Of a DNA stretch of 64,000 bases, positions 12,401 through 22,461 are shown one piece after another; the first letter of the stretch is position 1, and each line of letters opens with the position of its first letter. The position numbers and the translations under genes are program-made. The stretch covers positions 23,396,234 through 23,460,233 of the forward strand of contig NC_044014.1 of assembly GCF_900496995.4 (NCBI RefSeq). The letters are read 5' to 3'. The notes below the pieces were generated by a model. It was not told where the DNA came from, did no database searches, and saw only the letters and a program-made list of their open reading frames with translations. The DNA comes from Aquila chrysaetos chrysaetos (Eukaryota > Chordata > Aves > Accipitriformes > Accipitridae).

Positions 12401-15400
12401 CCTACAGTTTTAAAAAGAAACATAAACCAGAAACATCTGTGAAGCAACCCTCTAAAAGAGACAGGAGGCTCCACAATAAAGCCTCATGCGCAGCACTTGC
12501 GAAATCCCCAGGCTCAGCTCTCACCGGGACAACTGGTCCAACATAACCAAGAAACCAGAAGCGTTCACACGAGAAGATGCTCGTGATGTGTTTGAGCCTG
12601 AAGGAGTTTTAAACACACAGTTCAAGTGGAAAGGGGGGTAGGGCAGCGAGAAAAGACAAGATAAGAGCAGGTAGGGAAATACCATAATCTTTCATCTGCT
12701 GCTCTCCTAAGGCACAACTGGCCATTGGTGCCATACAGCTGCAGCCAGCCAGAGCTGGCTCCCATGCTTACAGCACCAGTGCTCCTCATCCTTCTTGGAC
12801 CTGGGACTGCAGCGCCAAACTCCAATGACTCCCATTGGGGAACGAGCTGCCTTGGCAACTCAAATGGTGCTGCCTCCCACCAGCATGACCAGGATAAATC
12901 CCCGCTGTGTCAGAGGGGGGCTCAAGAAGCCAAAAGCCACTAGTAAGGATCTGAGGTACAACGGTGATGAGGGCCATAAATACCAAGACAAGCTCAAGAG
13001 CCCACCATGAGCACAACACTGCCAGAAGCCAAATCAGAGCTCCTGGCAGGCAATGCAGGCTGAATTTAGGCACCTTGGTTCAAAGAGAGCTGCAAGACAC
13101 CCAGTTCAGGCCCATGACTGGATGGATGTCTCTCTCCCGGCATCCTACCATGACAGCACACACCTGGAGCAGCATGGTGACCCCATTAGTGCATCAATGG
13201 GACAGGCATCCCTGGATAAGGCAGAGCCAAGCTCCACTGGCCACATGGGAAGGGACCTGTCCCCCACACAGCACACCCGAATTGCCGCGCTGGCAGTGGC
13301 AGGATGCTGCTGCTCCCCGGTGCAATCAAGGATGCACGCCTGGCCTGGGGCAGGCAGCCCAGCCCCGTGCACCGCTGCTAACAGCACTCCCCATGAGCAC
13401 ATTTGTGCCACGGACCTACAACCTACATGCTGCAGCACAAAGCAAACACATAACCATGCTGGGGAGAGATGGCTGCGTCCTCCCCTGCTCCCAGGGCGAT
13501 GCTCTCATCACAGCTACGGCCTCCCCACCCTCTCATTCCTCTCAGGTAGCCCCCCCCACCCCATCACACACCTTGGTGGTACCAAGGCCTTCAAAACCCT
13601 TGGCAGATGCCGGTCCTACAGCCAGAGCTCGCTGACAGAGCTTGCCCCACCCTGTGAGGAGAGGAAGGCTCCATCATGCCCAGAAAGCTCTCTGGTCAGA
13701 TCACAGGTACCAAATGCAACAAGCAAGAAGAAAAATGAAGTTATAGCCCCGTAAAGTCATCACACAAGGATCAGACTCTTTACAACAGGGCAAAACGGGG
13801 ACCAGATCTTTTTTTACATGGTGAAGGGGGGACTTGCCAAGAGCTTTGTTCCTGAGCCAAGGGGACGAGCCCAGGAGCCTTAGGAGCAAACCACAGGAAA
13901 GATTAATTGCTTGAAGTCTTGGAGGGGAAATTAAAAATGTCAGAGGGGCCACAAGAGAAAGCCGTGATAAGAGCTGCCAATTGTCAGCATTTACGTCACC
14001 ACCACCAGAGAGGCTATTTTATTACATTTTAGTTTCCGGGGTCACAATTTCTCACGAGGTGGTTATTTTTGCTGCTTTGCTGATCTACGTCCCTCGGTAT
14101 GTGCCCATAAGTACTGACAAACGTGACCAAGGAGAAGAGGTAAGAGCAGTGAGGTAGGACTTCAGACATACTTCTGCCCGAGAGCCTTTCGCTGGAAGGA
14201 AATGGCAACAATTACAATAACACTGAAGTAAATATCACTTCCCGTATGCTAAAGCTGCTTTCATGTCCAAAAAATGCTTTAGAAGAATGAGGCATTATTA
14301 CTGTAATTGAAAGAGATTACACAGAAAATTAATAAATTTCCCCCCCCTGTGGGTTTGTCAGCACTTGCCAGCTCTGCTGGTCCCAGAGACAGCAGCCTCC
14401 CCTCTGGCACCTGGGGTCCTTCAGGCAGCAGGACCCCTTGGCAGGAGACCCACGGGGCAGGACATATTTAGAAAAATTGACAAGTTTCACCATCCTGGTC
14501 TTCTTTAAGTGCAGTTCACAGAAGTTCAGGTTCTTGCATGTCCCACTTCCCACGGCCCTTCCTCACCTGGGGCCCACGGGGACTTCAAAGCTGCGCAGAG
14601 ATGTCGGGAAAGGCCAGAGCCCAGGGCTGCCAGCAGCTCCATCGGATGCCTCTGGTTTGCAGAGGGATCGCTGGAAATCAGAGCAATTCCTTCTCCCCCA
14701 GGGAGAGGCCAGCGGCCAGCCTCGATAAGACACCGAGCAGCACACCCCACACAAAGCCACGAAGGGACAGGGAGTTGGGGGTTTATTGCCCCCACGCAGG
14801 AAGAGACGGGCACGCGCGCCCTTGCTTTTTGTTGGTCTGCAGCAAGTGGCTCGGGGCAGGGCCCAGCTCCCCGCGAGGGGCAGCCGGGCAGGCCGCGGGC
14901 AGCAGCGGGGCACGAGCGCCTGCACGCAGGGACACTTGGGTGCAGGTGGGTACGTGGACAGAGAAGCGAGGTAGTCTGAACTGAACCCCGATGTTTTGCA
15001 GGCAAACGCTGGAGCAGAGGAGGGCAAATTAAGTTACACCACTAAAACTGGGTGCAAAACTTTAACTGTCATTTCCTAACTAATTTTTCTTTAAGTGGGG
15101 TTAAGAAGGACTTAGAACAGAAACAGGCAGAGGCACTTAACATAGGTTAATGTGGCTTTTGTGAACAAAGGCTTTTCTTCTAACTATACATGGCAAGCAA
15201 AAGCAGGCAAGCATTCAACACCACCTGAGTGCGACTGCTTCCCATAGGATGGGCTGCAAAAGCCAAATTACGGGCTGGCGGGAGCAGAGGGGATTCCCTC
15301 TGCCTGCGGTAAGGGGATTGCTACGGACAAACTAAGGAGGGAGGGTCGGTAAGAAGCAAAGACCCCCGGTCAAAGCCAGGTGAAGGGGCTGCGTGGGCCA

Positions 15401-15565
15401 CCACGGATTTCTCCACAAACATTAAAAAAAAACCCAAACAACAAAAAAAAACAACAAAAAAACGGGGAAGAAAAAGAAAAGAACCCCCCGCTACGACTGT
15501 GTCGCCAACCCTGCCTTTGTACCACCAGCCACCTGCCAGCCCCAGCCTCCCCGGACCCGCCGCCG

Positions 15566-15593
15566 CCCCGACCCCGACCCCGACCCCGACCCC
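15566..15593 (-). repeat. Hexanucleotide array, G-quadruplex candidate (GGGGTC)n
   Basis: On the minus strand five GGGG tracts are separated by two-base TC loops (plus strand CCCC tracts at 15566-15569, 15572-15575, 15578-15581, 15584-15587 and 15590-15593). The array lies about 47-75 nt into PDLIM1 intron 1, so it is present in the primary transcript close to the first donor. Confidence 0.85.
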
Positions 15594-15640
15594 GTCCCGG
15601 CCGGACCCGCCCCCCCCCAGCCGCCGCCGCCGCGCCCTAC

Positions 15641-15736
15641 CCGGGAGATGGTGAGGGGCTGCTCGAAGTCCCGGCCGCCCACCAGGCGGAAGCCCCAGGG
15701 CCCGGGGCCCGACAGCACGATGCGGTGCGTCCCCAT
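15641..15736 (-). CDS. PDLIM1: PDLIM1 coding exon 1 (start of PDZ domain)
   Basis: The exon encodes 32 residues, the same number as the human first exon as I recall it. The start is the ATG at 15736-15734. It is the first ATG on this strand here; the reading frame stays open further upstream but holds only GTG codons. Residues 10-20 contain the carboxylate-binding loop region of the PDZ ([12 protein letters not shown]), followed by [10 protein letters not shown]. The exon ends after CGG at 15641 and is followed by GTAGGG. The first nine residues (MGTHRIVLS) differ from the MTTQQIDLQ of human PDLIM1, whereas the rest is nearly identical. The exon sits in a CpG island. Confidence 0.95.
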
Positions 15737-16145
15737 GTGCGCGGCTGCACCTCGCAGGACGCCCGGCAACCCCGCCGCCCGCACCGGTCCGGCCCGGCCC
15801 GCCCCCGGCCCGCCCCGTCGCCGCCAGCCCCTCCCCGGGGCTCCCGGGCCGCGCCGCCGCCGCCGCCGGGTGGCTGTCCCGCCCCGCGGCGGGCAGAGGT
15901 CTCCGGGCCGCGCCGGGCCGCCGCGCTCTCGGGGGAAACCCTCCCGGGGCGGGGGGTCGCGGGGCCGAGCCGCTGCCGGAGGGCGAGAATTCCAGTCTTC
16001 GGAACCTCAGAGCGTCCCACGCCCCGACTTACCTACCCGCTCCGGGCAGAGCTGCGCCCCTGCCGCAGCTGGGGCTGACGGCGACCAGGAGGCATGAGTG
16101 GCTGACTGCAGAGCAAGACAGCGGCGGGCAACCCCACGCGAGACT

Positions 16146-17869
16146 GCCCCGGTGTGGCATCTCCCGGGCAAATATGACTCGGCCTGCTCCAGCCTGGAGC
16201 TGAAACCTAATGGAGGCAATGGCAATAAGTGGCGTTGCGTGCTGTTTCTCAGCTGGGGCCTGACAAGTGAGGGCAGAGCCTGGGAAGAATATTACCTTTC
16301 CCCTAATTTAGCTCTGATTTGTCACTGCTTTAGGCAGTTTTGTTTATCTCTAGCCCCTTAGGGGGTGGTACCACCGACAAAAGAAGGAATTTTTCTATAC
16401 AGGTTTTTCAGCCAACCTCCTTAGCTGTGATTCAGGAAAAACAGTTGTTCCAGTTGCACGTTAAGCCCCCACCGATCTGACAGTGGGCAGGTGGGAGAGG
16501 TTGGTTATAACAACAGTGCTGCCATTTACAACTTGAGCGCAAGCGTTGCTGCTGATGTAGTAAATGAATACAGCTCATCAGTGAGCCACAGCACAAGGCT
16601 GCTGCTGAAGCTGGGATTTGGCCATGGCCGGAGAGCACGGAGCAGTCAGCAAGTGGGGATGAGGCACGTCACTCAGATACTGGCCCTACAAGACATGGCC
16701 ATGAACGATCCCATCACAAGGCACACCCTTTGCCTCTGCAATCCCCTTTCTTGGCTTCCTCCTTTTTCCTGCATTAACTGGTCTTTTCATAGGTTATTTC
16801 CTTCCAGGGTACATGCATCCGTACTATTAATCTCATCTCTATCAGAGAGCAGTAGTTCTTCCACTGCATCATTACACACCTCCTGGCAGTGAAGAAACTG
16901 ACAGAGAGGTCCTTTCCCCCCAGGCGTGAGGCATTTCTGGAGGGCTGTGACACACTGCTGGGTCCTCTTCCCCGCTCTGCATGCCCAGCTTCTGCAGTCA
17001 CAAAAGCACCTCTAGCTTGTTCCTTACCAAGCATACTAGGACAGAGAGTGACATCAGTAAATATCGAGGTTCAGTAGCTATTGATGAGTCTTTTTGCCCT
17101 CCTTGGCCGCAGCACTGTAAAGCAAGGACTAGCAATGCTAGTGACTGCAGCAAAGGAGAGGTCAGGCTGCCTTTTTACTTTTATGTAAGGTAACCTGTGA
17201 AACAGAAAAATGGGCTTGTGTCTGTGTGCTTTCTAAGGACCCATAAAACAGCTTGAGGCTTTTGCCTTGAGGCTTGTTTATAGTTTGACTTCCTAAAATC
17301 ATGCCGAATACAGCCACCACATGGGTCTCTCTGCCTGGCTATCCAGTCGCATCACCACAGAGTTTGAATATGTTGCCCAACTTCGGCTGAGTCAGAGTGC
17401 TGCTATCGCAAAAGTCGGTGTCTTACAGCTTTTGACCCAAGTCAGGGTTAAAAATGCACATGTAAACCCAACATCACCTGACATCCCTTCCCACAGAGGT
17501 TGGCATTTGGGGTTTCTTGTCCTACCTAACCTGTTTGGTCATCTCATCTGAGAGAGAGTCACAAAGACCCTTTGTAAACCAGCGGACTTGGGCGTGCTCC
17601 TGAGCTCCCAGGTCTGCTTGCATGCCACAGCAGCTGCACCCTGACCCCATGTTACAGTGAGATCTGGGTGTAAACAAGCTTCTTCTCTGCTTCTACACCT
17701 TAGTTTCTTCGAGAAAAAGTCACAGCCTGCCTATGGCTCAGGAGGGAGAACCGGTGAGCTCAGGCCAAGTCACAAGCAGGATCCTCAGGTGCAGGACAGC
17801 TACTGCTCAGTATGGACACAGCCAGAGACAGCCACAGAGGGGCACTACTACAAAAGTGCACTGCTACAG
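16146..17869. other. Intergenic region between SORBS1 3' end and PDLIM1 promoter
   Basis: About 1.7 kb separates the likely SORBS1 cleavage site from the PDLIM1 CpG island. It has ordinary base composition. I see no exon, no repeat family and no RNA gene in it. It may hold PDLIM1 enhancer sequence or 5'UTR sequence, but nothing specific can be supported. Confidence 0.6.
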
Positions 17870-17886
17870 AACAGCCAGGAATAGAC

Positions 17887-17892
17887 TTTATT
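17887..17892 (-). terminator. SORBS1: Poly(A) signal AATAAA, likely SORBS1 3' end
   Basis: The reverse strand reads AAATAAAGTC. It is the last canonical signal after the SORBS1 stop before the intergenic region, with cleavage expected some 10-30 nt further, near 17860-17877. Another AATAAA at 17941-17936 could also be used. Confidence 0.55.
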
Positions 17893-18002
17893 TAATAATT
17901 TGTACAAGGAACACAATAGTAATTCAATAATTCCATTTATTAATTGTCAAATAGTAATCCACTGCAATAAGAAACAAAAAATCAACACAAAAATAAGTTG
18001 CG

Positions 18003-18026
18003 GTGTGTATGTGTGTGTGTGTGTGT
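18003..18026. repeat. (GT)n microsatellite
   Basis: A nearly uninterrupted TG dinucleotide run, CA in the SORBS1 3'UTR. Confidence 0.9.
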
Positions 18027-19283
18027 AACTTAAAATGGCAAGAGCAAGAACAAAAAATAAACCTTTAAATGAGTATGTTATATACAGTCAGTATGATCAT
18101 GTTACTTTGCTGGATAGATTAATTTGGTGTTATCCAATCTTAGCAACAGGCCTAAGTATTGCTGCAAATAACTGGAGGGCAAACCCAAAGCAGAAAAACA
18201 AACCCATAAATAACATGAAGGATTAAAGGTACCTCCTGCAGAAAAGAAACAGTGGTGCTTTTGTGTCATATCTGAAACCCTTTCATAATGGATATTTTGT
18301 GCTAAAACTCTTTATGTGACCATACATGGAATTCCATCATTTAAATAAAAGTGGAAAAAAATCCCAACCTTTCACAACTGCCTTTTTTTTTCCTCCCTTC
18401 ACTCAATGTGTTTAAATTATTTTTCTATACAAGGTAAGTACATTGTCTGTACAAAGTTAAATATACATATTTACAGTCAAACTTCTGAGACACTGAGCCT
18501 TCTCTTCCGCTAACCTAGGCGGAAGACAAGCCTACTTGTTTTCAAACCCAGGAGCATGGCTAGTTTATCAAAACATTGCAAGTCGTGCTAACAGTTAGTT
18601 GAAGTTATTCTTAATAAATCTGTATAAAAGCATCAGCATAAAAATAGGCATTTTATATTATTAAATACGGCTTATGACAAAATAGCAATCTAACCCTTTG
18701 CTATTTGTATGGTAACTGTAGGAAGCAGAGTCTCATAGAACCGGTTTTGTTTATGCTTTTTCTTAATAACAAAATGTCTATCAAAAGAGTATTCGTAGTG
18801 GATTTACAGGCAAGCATACAGGCAAGCCATGTTTTTGTTCCTCAAGGAAATATGAATCTATGTAACTAGTAATAACTGCTGGGAACAGCTTTCCAAATTG
18901 ATTAGACTTTTTTGTATGACTAAGAGGCAGCCAAAATGCATGTATTTGAGACCTCCTATCAATGCTGTAACAAAAAAAAAAGGCACCCTCAGTGATACGT
19001 TGATACATTGCTCAGATTTATCAGAGCCACTAACATTTAATGCTGGGAAAGGAGCAAAGTCTTCATCCCAAAGAGTATGCTTCAAACAGTGTGTGATCCT
19101 TTAGGGCCAGCAACAGGGCAGAAGAAGCAGAGAAAGTGAACGGCTGTAGGACTCATAAACAGGATTTACTCTCACAGATGTTCTGTTTATTGGTTCTATT
19201 CTTTGTGCAGATAAATGTCAAAGCCAGGCTGATTTCTCTTTAAAAAAACAGGACTTGGTTTGTTTTGATGCACACAATACACT

Positions 19284-19298
19284 CACACACACACACAC
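19284..19298. repeat. (CA)n microsatellite
   Basis: A short CA dinucleotide run in the SORBS1 3'UTR region. Confidence 0.85.
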
Positions 19299-19993
19299 CC
19301 CCTGCACAAAAGAACAAAAACCCTGCAGAGATAGGTAATATGTTATTAAAGGGTTTGGGATTTTTGTGCATTTGCATTATGCTTTGGCTGACCTCTCTGG
19401 ATTAAACCACCAGTCCCAAATTCCTTTTCCACACAGAGCTCTGCAGTTTAAGCATATCAGCTGTCCTCTGCCTCTACTGGGTCTTAAGGTGCATGACATG
19501 AAGGAAGGGTTTTCTATGGAAGTGGAAGGCAGAGCAAAGTGAGTCTTCAGCGAGGCAGAAACCAGGCAGAAAGCCTGGCCTCCCTGAACCCCGCCAGTGA
19601 AAGGGAGCAGCTGCAGACTGCACACTGCCCCAAAGCACTATCCTACCTCAACACACAAACGAAACCTATACCATGTGCTTCCCTGAAGCCTTCTCAGAGG
19701 TAAGTACTCCATACAAATTAAGATTATCACCAGAAGTCTTGCTGGGGAGGGGAGAGGAATACACAAAGGCAGCACTGTAAACCAGACACTGTCTCTTCTT
19801 CAGCAAACAAATCACACCCTGAATCCGTGGAAGCAGGGCTACACATTCAACTCAGTACTGTACCACATAACCACATCCTCCTAACACGTCTCGTCTCTTG
19901 TCTATTACATTCATAAATTGTCTGTTTCTTCACTGTTTAAAAACACCACCTGGAAAACAACCCCATCGCTGTCACAGTGGGATCACTGTTATT

Positions 19994-20061
19994 TTACAGG
20001 TACAGAAGCTTCACATAGTTGCCTGGGAAGGTGCCGAACTGCCTTGTTCTCCTGGACGTAC
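19994..20061 (-). CDS. SORBS1: SORBS1 last coding part (end of SH3-3, stop)
   Basis: The last 68 coding bases encode G-TSRRTRQFGTFPGNYVKLLYL and the TAA stop at 19996-19994. FPGNYV supplies the Pro and Tyr of the SH3 groove. Human ends KQFGTFPGNYVKPLYL (recalled), so Pro is replaced by Leu three residues from the end. The acceptor is TTGCAACAG. Confidence 0.97.
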
Positions 20062-20691
20062 CTGTTGCAAAATAAAACACAAGGAAGTCAGAGTAAGATG
20101 GACCCATGCAAGGAAGGCTTAGGGGTTTAAAAAGGTAGAGGTGGCAGCCTCTTCTGCTTGCAGGCACTGCTTTCTAAAACTAAATAGGAGTCCTGGTCAA
20201 AGAGCCTTTTGGTATAGATGACATCACAACTAGTTCTGCTACTAATCATCTTTGGTCTTCCCTTTTAACAATTAATAAGATGCTGGTGAAAGCTCCTGGG
20301 CCTATAGGCTAGGAGCCAAACTCCTATTGGTGTAAATGAGCTAATCTCCCTTAAGAAGAGATAACAAGCCTAGATTTGCAGTGTTGAGATAGAGAACACT
20401 GTTCAGACTTGCATTCTTTGAAGGTAAAGGGCTAGATTTTGCTAAACATACAGCTACAGATGAGGCTGGATTTTCAGGGACTGCAACTCCTATCCATGTG
20501 TTCCCTTCATCCCCTACTTGCCACTTTCTGTAACTTGCCATGGCTCCCTCAGCTTTGGAAAAGCTACAGAAAGCCAGTTTTCCTTGGTTCCCTCTGTTGC
20601 TCTGCCATCCGTGTGAGCAAGAAAGATCAGGATGAAGAGTGGAACAAGGAAATTAAGAAGAGAAAAAAGGAAAGGCAAGTGTCACACTCAC
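20062..20691 (-). other. SORBS1: SORBS1 last intron, 630 nt
   Basis: A plain intron between the two exons that form SH3-3. Confidence 0.6.
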
Positions 20692-20804
20692 CCACAAACC
20701 AGCCGTCGTCACATTTCTCCATGACATCGACAATGTCACCGTCCCTTAGTTCCAGCTCATCATCGTTCTGAGGAGTATAGCTGTAGAGGGCTTGGTAGCT
20801 AACT
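20692..20804 (-). CDS. SORBS1: SORBS1 exon, main part of SH3-3
   Basis: The 113-nt exon encodes [20 protein letters not shown] and [17 protein letters not shown] plus the first base of Gly. ALYSY is the SH3 opening motif, and the acidic RT loop and the Trp of DDGWFVG are present. Acceptor GGTTTTAG, donor GTGAGT. From SYQALY onward it is identical to human except Thr for Ile in YTPQ, as I recall it. Confidence 0.97.
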
Positions 20805-22117
20805 CTAAAACCAGAAAGATACTGCACATTAGCCATTGGATTTCCCTGACATCCATTCAGAAGGAGATGTGTCCCTTCCCCTTTCTAATTCCTATTATAT
20901 TTTGTTCAATGCAGTCTGGACCTGTGTTTTCCATTTGAGAGGTGGAAGCCAACTGCATTAAATTGGCTGTTGTCACAAGGCCACGGCAGTAAAAAGCGTC
21001 ACGCCTGCAGTGTGGGGGATATGCGGAGAGCTTACGTCTCCTTTTTGCCATGTAGTTGTCTCCATAGACCGTAACAACTGGAGTCTTCCTAACGTGTAGC
21101 ACCTAAAGAGTGTATGAGTGCAGACGCCCCAATGAATGCAAGCCAAAACGTGGATACACTCATTGCTGGGCTAAATGAGACATCTGTTCCCTTGTCCGGG
21201 CACATAGGCAGGGCCATGAATGACCAAATGGCAGAGTGAAGGACTCTGCCATTTGGAAAAGGCAGAAGGAAAAAGAGAGTGCCTTCTCTACCGCACTAAG
21301 GTTGCTGGATAAATCATAGCTGAGGAGCAACAGTGCAAACAAAATCTAAGGTTGAATCCTGCCCTGAGATACCACTTACACCAGAGGCACTCTGTATTTA
21401 TCAGAAAGGAACCTTACGGAGTCGAAACAATCTTTGGGCAAATTTGGGCAGGCTTGGATCCCCTGCCTGTGGGGACTGAAGACAGAGCTGATGCGAGACT
21501 TTCAGTTCTGCATGGAGGAGCGGGGGAAAGCAAAGGCTTCTTTCAGGACCCAACTGCCAAGGAACTTCAGTCCCCAGCATGCAGTGCGGGCTACTCTTCT
21601 CAAAACCAACAGTGAAAGGCCCCACCAAGCTTAATGGCAGCTCCAGGTTTAAACCCACCAGACAGGTTTGAAAATCTCAGCCTTCGTTTCTCATATCATT
21701 CAGCCACCAATTCACCTGTGGAACCGGCCAACAACGCACCAAGTGGCATCGGTGTTGGGACTGCTCACTGTACCGTGAGAAGCTAAGAACAGGGGTGAAC
21801 ACATTGACCCACACCATATGAGTGAGGTGTAGCCAATGGATATTAATTTGTCTCCAGTTTCAAGACATTGAGATAGTCTCCATAACCAGCATGAATCAAG
21901 GGTCCAAAGGAGACCCAGTCCTGGATCACGAGATCATTGTTTCAGGTGCTATACAGACACAAAGGTCCCAGTTTCAAACTACTCATGATGATATGTGGCT
22001 GACATTTTTCCGTAATTCTAATTTAACTCCTGAAACGCTGAAGCTTTCACACCTCCCCATCTTCAACACCAGTCAGAGACAAGGCCCCTGGAAGAGATGG
22101 GAGCCAAAAGGACTTAC
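20805..22117 (-). other. SORBS1: SORBS1 intron, 1.3 kb
   Basis: Nothing is recognised apart from the splice sites. Confidence 0.6.
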
Positions 22118-22176
22118 ATGTCTCGTGGTGTTTGACTTCTGTCAGGGCTGGCTCCTTGCTGCTGTGCTTGAGGTTG
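22118..22176 (-). CDS. SORBS1: SORBS1 exon, Gln-rich linker before SH3-3
   Basis: The 59-nt exon encodes QPQAQQQGASPDRSQTPRD plus two bases (AT). Human has QPQAQQRRVTPDRSQTSQDL (recalled). Acceptor TTCTCAG, donor GTAAGT. The split codon with the next exon gives Ile. Confidence 0.94.
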
Positions 22177-22425
22177 CTGAGAAATGATGAGAGATGGTTT
22201 ATGGTCATTAGAGGTCACCTTGTGGCGAGAGTCAAGAGGCTGAGAAATAGTACTGCAGTAATGAACAGACTTTTCTGCAATGTTTATGATCTCATTGCAA
22301 ACAGCTTCCTGCGTGGTAGGCAGCATTGACATCCAAGAACACCCAAAGGACAGTCAACAGGGGGGAGGGAGGGGAAAATATAGACAAGAAGAGATGGGAC
22401 ATTCCAGATGCAGCACAAAAGTCCA

Positions 22426-22428
<3 letters not shown>

Positions 22429-22458
<30 letters not shown>
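22429..22458 (-). repeat. Homopolymer tract, 30 T on the transcript strand
   Basis: The tract lies 253-282 nt upstream of the acceptor of the exon at 22118-22176. No target-site duplication marks it as a retrocopy tail. Confidence 0.9.

Positions 22459-22461
<3 letters not shown>

Larger units (their letters stand above)
3622..15640 (-). other. PDLIM1: PDLIM1 intron 1
   Basis: This is a 12-kb first intron. It contains an alternating purine/pyrimidine stretch at 7796-7832, a 19-base A run at 9396-9414 (T in the transcript), GC-richer stretches around 10600-11250 and 12700-13700 that keep several overlapping frames open by composition alone, an A-rich low-complexity stretch at 15422-15480, and a five-tract G-quadruplex candidate at 15566-15593. 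I find no coding exon in it. Confidence 0.8.
3470..15736 (-). other. PDLIM1: PDLIM1 gene, 5' part (coding exons 1-2 and intron 1)
   Basis: This span holds the start of a gene for a PDZ-LIM adaptor of the actin cytoskeleton, which in known vertebrates binds alpha-actinin and sits on stress fibres and Z-discs. Two exons are visible and join in frame to give residues 1-82 of a PDZ domain. The join is CGG at the end of exon 1 to GTG at the start of exon 2, with a GT donor and an AG acceptor. The words [12 protein letters not shown] and [16 protein letters not shown] identify PDLIM1 rather than PDLIM3 or PDLIM4. The gene lies directly downstream of SORBS1 on the same strand, as in human. The exons for the end of the PDZ, the linker and the LIM domain were not found between 1 and 3469 and must lie to the left of the window. 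Confidence 0.93.
15490..16145 (-). promoter_or_regulatory. PDLIM1: CpG island and PDLIM1 promoter region
   Basis: The stretch is strongly GC- and CpG-rich compared with the AT-rich surroundings, and it covers PDLIM1 exon 1 and about 400 bp upstream. It contains several GC-box-like runs (for example near 15800-15830 and 15945-15965), and I see no TATA box at a sensible distance. Its position over the first coding exon is typical of a broad, TATA-less vertebrate promoter. The transcription start cannot be fixed from sequence alone. The long plus-strand open frames here are a by-product of the base composition. Confidence 0.75.
17870..19993 (-). other. SORBS1: SORBS1 3'UTR
   Basis: The region after the stop is AT-rich, has no transposon and runs about 2.1 kb to a canonical AATAAA. 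It includes a (CA)n stretch in the transcript at 18003-18026, a (GT)n in the transcript at 19284-19298, and two Pumilio-type motifs, TGTATATA at 18086-18079 and TGTAAATA at 18475-18468. A second AATAAA lies at 17941-17936. The length fits the long 3'UTR known for mammalian SORBS1. The exact end is inferred. Confidence 0.6.

Noticed and set aside
12964..13754. Two long overlapping plus-strand open frames (223 and 233 residues)
   Set aside because: They overlap in different frames in a GC- and CA-rich part of PDLIM1 intron 1, show no domain or codon bias, and are explained by the scarcity of stop codons in this composition.
14509..15027. Several overlapping open frames of 150-160 residues on both strands
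   Set aside because: GC-rich intron sequence with mutually overlapping frames, no homology and no exon-like borders.
15380..16097. Long open frames on both strands over the CpG island
   Set aside because: They are produced by GC-rich composition. Only the minus-strand exon at 15736-15641 has a recognised protein and a splice donor.
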